64,000 nucleotides of DNA from Cellulosimicrobium cellulans (GTDB taxonomy: Bacteria > Actinomycetota > Actinomycetes > Actinomycetales > Cellulomonadaceae). The position numbers and the translations under genes are program-made. The notes beneath the pieces were generated by a model. That model saw only the letters and a program-made list of their open reading frames with translations. It made no database searches and was not told the DNA's origin. Positions 59,268-64,000 of the stretch are shown one piece after another. Within the stretch, counting starts at the first letter, position 1; every line of letters begins with the position of its first letter. Location: NCBI RefSeq assembly GCF_007679345.1, contig NZ_VEGH01000006.1, forward strand, positions 240,846 through 304,845. The letters run 5' to 3'.

Positions 59268-59298
59268 AGCGTCGCGGCTGGAGCGCGCTCCAGCGCAA
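59268..59298 (-). promoter_or_regulatory. MerR-type promoter of the aldo/keto reductase gene
   Basis: TTGCGC (59298-59293), 19-bp spacer, GACGCT (59273-59268), then 7 nt to the ATG. The spacer holds the perfect palindrome GCTGGAGCGCGCTCCAGC (59277-59294). A stretched spacer with a central dyad is the hallmark of MerR-activated promoters. Confidence 0.75.
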
Positions 59299-59352
59299 GT
59301 CCTGTCGCCGGACCGCTCCCGTCCGCGCCCGGCCCGCGCCACACTGGCGGCC

Positions 59353-59763
59353 ATGACCACCTACGCCCCGGCCGACGCCGCCCGGCGCTCCGGCTTCAGC
59401 CTCGACACGCTGCGCTACTACGAGAAGATCGGCCTGGTCCGCGACGTCCGGCGGGACGCCGCGGGCCGCCGGCTCTACGACGACGCGGACCTGGACTGGC
59501 TCGGCGTGCTGCGCTGCCTGCGGGACACCGGCATGCCGATCGCCGCGATGCGCCGGTACGCAGGGCTGGCGCTGGCCACCGGCCCGCAGGCCGACGCGAC
59601 CGTGCCGGAGCGGCTGGCGCTGCTCGAGGCCCACGCCGAGCACGTAGCCTCGACCCTCGAGCGGCTGCTGCACCAGCAGGAGCACCTCGCGGAGAAGATC
59701 GAGTACTACCGCGGCCTCGTGCGCGCGGCCCCGGCCCCGGCGGCCGCGCGGTCCGCCGGCTGA
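59353..59763 (+). CDS. MerR-family transcriptional regulator
   Basis: The 136-residue regulator has a MerR DNA-binding domain (RRSGFSLDTLRYYEKIGLVR at about residues 11-30), a wing (RRDAAGRRLYDDADLDWL) and a long C-terminal dimer helix (LEAHAEHVASTLERLLHQQE). There is no metal-binding cysteine cluster, so it senses an organic or redox signal. ATG 59353 follows CACACT by 7 nt. It is divergent from the aldo/keto reductase and 35 nt upstream of the antiporter gene, which may be its other target. The palindrome at 59277-59294 lies 59 bp upstream. Confidence 0.88.
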   Translation: MTTYAPADAARRSGFSLDTLRYYEKIGLVRDVRRDAAGRRLYDDADLDWLGVLRCLRDTGMPIAAMRRYAGLALATGPQADATVPERLALLEAHAEHVASTLERLLHQQEHLAEKIEYYRGLVRAAPAPAAARSAG

Positions 59764-59797
59764 GCCGCGGCGGGCGCACCACGGAGGGGCCACGCGC

Positions 59798-61639
59798 ATG
59801 GACCTGCTGCTGATCGGGGTGATCGGCGCCGTGGCGGTGGTGACCGTCACCGCCCTCGCCCCGCGGGTGGGGGTGTCGGCGCCGCTGCTGCTCGTGGCGC
59901 TCGGCGTCGCCATCAGCCTGGTCCCGGCGGTCCCGGCGGTGGAGATCGAGCCGGAGTGGATCCTCGGGATCGTCCTGCCCCCGCTGCTCTACGCGACCTC
60001 GGTGTCGGTGCCGACGATGGACTTCCGGCGCGACCTCACCGCCATCAGCGGCCTGTCGGTGCTGCTCGTCGTCGCGACGTCCGTGGTGCTCGGCGTGATC
60101 TTCTCCTGGCTCATCCCCGACGTGACGCTGGCGACCGGGATCGCGCTGGGCGCCGTCCTCAGCCCGACCGACGCGGTGGCGACGTCGATCGTCCGGAAGT
60201 CGGGGGTGAGCCCGCGCATCGTCACGGTCCTGGAGGGCGAGAGCCTGCTCAACGACGCCTCGGCGCTGGTGCTGCTGCGCTCCGCCGTGGTGGCGACCGC
60301 GGCGTCCGTCACGCTGTGGGAGGTGGCGACCGACTTCGCCTACGCGGTGGTCGTGGCGGTCGCGATCGGCGGTCTGGTCGGCAAGGTCAGCCTGTGGGTC
60401 CGGACCCGGATGGCGGACCCGCACCTGACGACCGCGGTGTCGTTCATCGTGCCGTTCGTCGCCTACATCCCGGCCGAGCACCTGAACGCGTCCGGCCTGG
60501 TCGCCACGGTGAGCGCCGGGCTGGTCGCCGGGGCGGGCAGCGTGCGGCTGAGGCCGCAGGACCGGATCGCTGAGGCGGCCAACTGGCGCACCCTGGAGCT
60601 GCTGCTCGAGGGCGCGGTGTTCCTGGTCATGGGGCTCGAGCTGTACGGCCTGGTCGAGGAGGTCCGCGCGGACCACGGGCACCTGTGGGCGGCGGTCGGC
60701 CTCGGGGCGCTCTCGGCCGCCGTCGTCCTGGTGGTCCGCACCGGGTACGTCGCCTACCTGCTGTCCCGGCTGTCCCGGCGTGCGCGGCGGGGGGTCACGG
60801 TGCGCGGCTACCTCACGGCGCTGAACGAGCGCCCGGAGCGGCTGGCGACGCTCACCCGGGAGGACCTGGCCGAGCACCGGCTCCCGGGAGCGCCGCCGGC
60901 GGGGGCGGCCCCGCGGGCGACCACCGCCCCGGTCGACGCCGCGAAGGTCCGGCGCGTGCTGGGCCGGCGCCGGCCGCGTCTCGGCCGGGACGACGCCCCG
61001 GAGAGCCGGGGCGTGCGGCTCCGCTACCGGATCACCCGCCGGATCGCCGACATCGACTACCTGCAGGCCGAGCACCTCGGCCCGCGCGAGGGCGCGATCC
61101 TCGTCTGGGCCGGCATGCGCGGCGTCGTGACGCTGGCCGCCGCGCAGTCGCTGCCGCGGGACACCCCGCACCGCGCGCTGCTGGTGCTGGTCGCGTTCAT
61201 CGTCGCCGCGGGGACGCTCCTGGTGCAGGGCGGGACGCTCGGCTGGCTGGTGCGCCGGCTCGGGCTGGGCCGCGACGGCGCCGACGACCGCGCCGAGGTG
61301 GACCGGCTTGCGGGGGAGATGACCGCCGCCGCGGCCGCGCTGCTGGGTGACCCCGACCTGCGCCGGCCCGACGGCACCCCGTACGACCCGGCCGTGCTCG
61401 AGAAGGCCCGGCGCATCGCCGAGCGGCAGGGCGGGGAGCTGGACGAGGACGAGGACGCCCAGGACCGCGCCTCCGCCGCGGCGCAGGTCCGCGAGCTGCG
61501 GCTGGCGGTGCTGGACGCCCAGCGGGAGGCGCTGCTGAAGGTCCGCGACCTGGGCACGGCCAGCTCCGGCGCGCTGACGGAGGCGCTGCGGGTGCTGGAC
61601 GCGGACCAGATCAGCCTGGAGCTGCGCGAGCGGGACTAG
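59798..61639 (+). CDS. CPA1 family Na+/H+ antiporter
   Basis: The 613-residue protein has about twelve helices (to residue 330 and again around 430-490) and belongs to the NhaP/CPA1 family. LSPTDAVATSIV and LEGESLLNDASALVLL carry the ion-binding Asp residues (the ND pair). A basic cytoplasmic insertion of about 90 residues (near 335-420, rich in Arg) splits the membrane part, and an acidic/Ala-rich coiled-coil tail of ~120 residues follows. Such tails often regulate activity by pH or Ca2+. GGAGGGG (59783-59789) lies 8 nt before the ATG. Confidence 0.87.
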   Translation: MDLLLIGVIGAVAVVTVTALAPRVGVSAPLLLVALGVAISLVPAVPAVEIEPEWILGIVLPPLLYATSVSVPTMDFRRDLTAISGLSVLLVVATSVVLGVIFSWLIPDVTLATGIALGAVLSPTDAVATSIVRKSGVSPRIVTVLEGESLLNDASALVLLRSAVVATAASVTLWEVATDFAYAVVVAVAIGGLVGKVSLWVRTRMADPHLTTAVSFIVPFVAYIPAEHLNASGLVATVSAGLVAGAGSVRLRPQDRIAEAANWRTLELLLEGAVFLVMGLELYGLVEEVRADHGHLWAAVGLGALSAAVVLVVRTGYVAYLLSRLSRRARRGVTVRGYLTALNERPERLATLTREDLAEHRLPGAPPAGAAPRATTAPVDAAKVRRVLGRRRPRLGRDDAPESRGVRLRYRITRRIADIDYLQAEHLGPREGAILVWAGMRGVVTLAAAQSLPRDTPHRALLVLVAFIVAAGTLLVQGGTLGWLVRRLGLGRDGADDRAEVDRLAGEMTAAAAALLGDPDLRRPDGTPYDPAVLEKARRIAERQGGELDEDEDAQDRASAAAQVRELRLAVLDAQREALLKVRDLGTASSGALTEALRVLDADQISLELRERD

Positions 61640-61651
61640 CGCACGGCGGCG

Positions 61652-62332
61652 TCAGCCGACCGGGCCGCCCCGCGCGTCCAGCATGTCCTGCAGGGCGGTC
61701 AGCTCGCGCTCCTGGGACGTGACGATGTTCCGGGCCAGGGCCACCACCTGCGGGCGCTGCGCGTGCTCGACGGCGTACTCGGCCATCTCCACGCCGCCCT
61801 GGTGGTGCGGGATCATCAGCTGCAGGAACAGCCGGTCCGCCTCCACGCCGGTGGCCGCGGTCAGCCGGGCGAGGTCCGCGCGCGACACCCAGCCGGGCAT
61901 CGCGGCGTAGCCATCGGCCGCCGCCGCGCCGTGCCCGTGCTCCGAGCCCGTCATCCACGCCATCGGCGGATCCGACGCCGCCGCGGGGAGCCCCCAGGTC
62001 GACAGCCAGCCGGCCATCTGCCCGATCTGGTTCTGCTGGGTGAGCAGGATGTCGAGCGCGACCGTCCGCACCTCCTCGTCGGTGCTCCGGTCCCGGACGA
62101 GCACCGCGAGGTCGACGGCCTGCGCGTGGTGCGCCTGCATGTCCCGGGCGAACCCGGCGTCGACCGAGCCCTCCGGCGCGGCGGTCAGCGCCGGCTGGCG
62201 CGCGAGCAGCGCGCCGGCCAGGGCGCCGAGCACCAGCGCGGCGAGGGCCACGACGACGAGCACGGCGCGCCCGTGGCCCCGCCCGGCGGGGGCGGGCGCC
62301 ACGGCCGCGTCGTCGAGGACGGCGGAGGTCAC
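61652..62332 (-). CDS. DUF305 protein, membrane-anchored
   Basis: The 226-residue protein has one N-terminal transmembrane helix (RAVLVVVALAALVLGALAGA) and an extracytoplasmic four-helix DUF305 domain with paired His motifs: FARDMQAHHAQAVDLA and LQLMIPHHQGGVEMAEYA. These His residues could bind a metal, often suspected to be copper. GTG 62332 overlaps the preceding DUF3105 stop in GTGA, so both are coupled. The open frame extends further inside the DUF3105 gene and is not used. Function is not established for the family. Confidence 0.87.
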   Translation of the reverse strand: MTSAVLDDAAVAPAPAGRGHGRAVLVVVALAALVLGALAGALLARQPALTAAPEGSVDAGFARDMQAHHAQAVDLAVLVRDRSTDEEVRTVALDILLTQQNQIGQMAGWLSTWGLPAAASDPPMAWMTGSEHGHGAAAADGYAAMPGWVSRADLARLTAATGVEADRLFLQLMIPHHQGGVEMAEYAVEHAQRPQVVALARNIVTSQERELTALQDMLDARGGPVG

Positions 62333-62970
62333 GCGGGCGTGCCCACGCCGCTCGAGCAGGGCGCGCCGACCTCGGCGAGCTCCGGGTTGAGCAGGTACTT
62401 CTGGATGAACACCGGCAACCGCTCGTCGTCGACGGAGTCGACCTTCAGCTGGTAGCCCCAGGCGCTGATCGCCACGGGGGAGTCGAGGCCCTCGTAGGGG
62501 GAGACGAGCACGTACGACTGGCCGGCCGCGTACGCCTGCAGCGTCGCGACGTCCTCGGCGGGCAGCGACGGGTCGTAGGTGATCCAGACCGCGCCGTGCT
62601 CGAGCGAGTGCACGGCGTTCTCGTCCGGCACCGGCTCGGTGTACACGCCGCAGTTCAGCCACGCGGCGTTGTGGTCGCCGCCGGCGGGCGGGGACTGCGG
62701 GTAGTCGACGGCGGTCGTCACGTGGTTGAACGTGAGGCCGTCGAACGACTCGACGCCGTCGATGTCGGCGTCCGCCTGGGCCTGCACGGCGGCCTTGTCG
62801 CGGCCGGCGTCGACGATCACCCAGGCGCTCACGCCGACGAGGGCGAGCACCAGGACGCCGGCGATCGAGCCGATCCAGACGGCGCGGCCGCGCTCCTTCT
62901 TGCGCTGCTCGGCTCGGACGGCGGCCAGGCGGGCCTGGCGCTCGGCCGCGGTGGGACGGCGGTCGGGCAT
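62329..62970 (-). CDS. DUF3105 protein, membrane-anchored
   Basis: The 213-residue protein has a charged cytoplasmic N-terminus (RQARLAAVRAEQRKKERGR), one helix (about 31-52) and an extracytoplasmic DUF3105 domain with NHVTTAVDYPQSPPAGGDHN, WLNCGVYTEPVPDENAVHSL and EHGAVWITYDPSL. The histidines and Cys recur through the family and suggest metal binding. ATG 62970 follows AGGAG by 7 nt. DUF3105 and DUF305 genes are frequently paired in actinobacteria. It is downstream of the EAL gene, but an AT-rich patch upstream indicates its own promoter. Confidence 0.87.
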   Translation of the reverse strand: MPDRRPTAAERQARLAAVRAEQRKKERGRAVWIGSIAGVLVLALVGVSAWVIVDAGRDKAAVQAQADADIDGVESFDGLTFNHVTTAVDYPQSPPAGGDHNAAWLNCGVYTEPVPDENAVHSLEHGAVWITYDPSLPAEDVATLQAYAAGQSYVLVSPYEGLDSPVAISAWGYQLKVDSVDDERLPVFIQKYLLNPELAEVGAPCSSGVGTPA

Positions 62971-63040
62971 GGGGTACTCCTCGGGTCGGTCGGCGCGGCC
63001 CGGGGGCCGGTCGGTCCGGCGAGAATACTTGAAGGATCTA
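62971..63040 (-). promoter_or_regulatory. AT-rich promoter region before DUF3105-DUF305
   Basis: Reverse strand TATTCT (near 63026) is preceded after 17 bp by TGTCAA, which overlaps the end of the EAL gene. The spacer contains TTAGTAGATCCTTCAAG, unusually AT-rich for this genome, so an operator is likely. Confidence 0.45.
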
Positions 63041-63946
63041 CTAATTGACAGGCGCGGGCGCGGCCAGGCGGTCGTCGAAGGCCGCCGCCGGGCCCGGGCG
63101 GCCGAGCGCCCAGCCCTGCGCGGCGTCGCACCCGAGCCCGCGCAGCAGCGCCAGCGTCCGGTCGTCCTCCACGCCCTCCGCGACCACGTACATGCCGAGC
63201 GCGTGGCCGAGGTCCACGGTCGACCGCAGGATCTCCGCGCACACCCGGTCGTCGGCCGCCGGCGCCACGAACGCCCGGTCGACCTTGAGCACCGTGAACG
63301 GCAGCCGGCGCAGGTAGTCGAGCGAGCCGTAGCCCACCCCGTAGTCGTCCACCGCGAGCCGCACCCCGAGGTCCGCGAGCGCCCGCAGGGTCCGCCCGGC
63401 CTGCGCGGCGTCCCGCATCGCCATCGTCTCGGTGACCTCCAGCCCGAGCGCGTCGGGCGGCAGCCCGTGCCGGTCGAGCGCCGCCGCCACGTCGGCGACC
63501 AGCCGCGGGTCGTCCAGATCGTGCGCCGACACGTTGACCGACACCCCGAACGTGGCCGGGCCGCGCGCCCGCCACCGCGCGCACTGCGCCAGGGCGACGT
63601 CCAGCACGTGCAGCGTGACCGGGCGGATCAGGCCGGTGCGCTCGGCGGCGGGTACGAACGCGTCCGGGCCGAGCAGGCCGTGCTCCGGGTGCTGCCAGCG
63701 CACCAGGGCCTCCGCGCCCTCGACGCGGCCCGCGGCGACGGACACGAACGGCTGGAAGTGCACCACGAGCTCCCCGGCGGCCACCGCGGCGGGCAGCCGC
63801 TGCAGCAGGTCCGCCTCGCGCGGCCCGCCCGCCGCGCCGGGGCCCCGCGAGGTCGGCACCGCGGGCGCCTCCGCGTCGACGGCGACCCGGTCGTCCCGGC
63901 GGCGCGCGGTGGCGAGCGCGCCGTCGGCCCGGGCCACGAGCACGTC
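63041..63946 (-). CDS. EAL-domain cyclic-di-GMP phosphodiesterase, 5' truncated (probable GGDEF-EAL)
   Basis: About 300 residues of the C-terminus are present. EAL motifs are complete: EALVRWQHPEHGLLGPDAF, SVNVSAHDL, LEVTETMAM, VDDYGVGYGSLDYLRRLP, LKVDRAFV, VVAEGVEDD and AAQGWALG, so the domain should hydrolyse cyclic-di-GMP. The segment LVARADGALATARRRDDRVAV before it resembles the end of a GGDEF domain, so the full protein is probably GGDEF-EAL with possible sensor modules. The frame cannot be followed beyond 63946 because the sequence becomes a G/C homopolymer tract. Confidence 0.87.
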   Translation of the reverse strand, partial: DVLVARADGALATARRRDDRVAVDAEAPAVPTSRGPGAAGGPREADLLQRLPAAVAAGELVVHFQPFVSVAAGRVEGAEALVRWQHPEHGLLGPDAFVPAAERTGLIRPVTLHVLDVALAQCARWRARGPATFGVSVNVSAHDLDDPRLVADVAAALDRHGLPPDALGLEVTETMAMRDAAQAGRTLRALADLGVRLAVDDYGVGYGSLDYLRRLPFTVLKVDRAFVAPAADDRVCAEILRSTVDLGHALGMYVVAEGVEDDRTLALLRGLGCDAAQGWALGRPGPAAAFDDRLAAPAPVN

Positions 63947-64000
63947 GGGGGGGGGGGGGGGGCCGGGGGGGGGCCCCCCCCCCCCCCCCCCGGCCCGCGC
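63947..64000. other. G/C homopolymer tract at the window edge, probable artefact
   Basis: Runs of 16 G, 9 G and 18 C follow each other with two C between the first two. They interrupt a conserved reading frame and have no biological counterpart elsewhere here, so they look like an assembly or base-calling error at a contig end. Confidence 0.75.

Overview
This is chromosomal DNA from a very G+C-rich actinobacterium. GTG starts are frequent and codon third positions are almost always G or C. Many genes have an actinobacterial TANNNT -10 box exactly 6-7 nt before the start codon and no ribosome binding site. Gene content (acyl-CoA carboxylase with an epsilon subunit, AdhE, a GH65 phosphorylase, zinc-free ribosomal protein paralogues) and overall style suggest a Cellulomonas-like member of the Micrococcales; the genus is an inference. 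I see no prophage, transposase, CRISPR array, rRNA or tRNA.

Layout. 1-1.3 kb: sdhC-sdhD-sdhA (reverse, running off the left edge) behind a palindrome that contains the -10 box. 1.5-4 kb: GDP-mannose pyrophosphorylase and an M20 amidohydrolase. 4.2-20 kb: a nucleoside uptake and salvage locus. A BMP-type lipoprotein and ATPase/permease/permease import nucleosides. Cdd, DeoA, Add, DeoC, a PGM2-type mutase (probable phosphopentomutase) and a purine nucleoside phosphorylase then convert them to free bases and, through deoxyribose phosphate, to central metabolism. A Cys-less LpdA-type flavoprotein follows. 20-33 kb: a membrane-anchored EEP-family protein, Nudix, biotinylated carboxylase alpha subunit, Maf, VKOR, a DUF885 protein, accD / His-rich protein / accE, and divergently birA, an adenylate cyclase and a VOC protein. 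From recalled gene orders, these blocks match the Mycobacterium tuberculosis order around sdh-cdd-deoA-add, deoD-pmmB-lpdA and accA3-maf-accE5-accD5-birA, so this looks like ancestral actinobacterial core.

33-49 kb: an MFS exporter, an aminotransferase, a small membrane peptide, a coiled-coil lipoprotein, adhE with a Rex-like operator inside its promoter, a row of three roadblock/LC7-type genes, a LacI / beta-phosphoglucomutase / GH65 phosphorylase operon, an AGE-family sugar isomerase and an ArsB/NhaD-type permease. 49-52.8 kb: an XRE-cupin regulator divergent from a thioredoxin-reductase-like flavoprotein, a methyltransferase, a UPF0303 protein and a small hydrolase.

52.8-58.2 kb is a zinc-starvation block. 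Six overlapping genes for cysteine-poor ribosomal proteins L28, L33, S14, L31, L36 and L32 are divergent from a CobW/COG0523 protein that has lost its P-loop. A SAP/Rho-N protein follows, then a zinc-binding lipoprotein and an AztD-like zinc chaperone. Two Zur-like boxes lie at the promoters. 58.2-63 kb: an aldo/keto reductase whose promoter has the 19-bp spacer and dyad of a MerR target, its MerR regulator, a CPA1 Na+/H+ antiporter and a DUF3105-DUF305 pair. The window ends in a truncated GGDEF/EAL protein and a G/C homopolymer tract that looks like an assembly edge.

Several intergenic gaps hold structured repeats that the genes do not explain: a ~65-bp palindrome in two copies, and three elements whose sequences differ but whose repeat period is exactly 19 bp.
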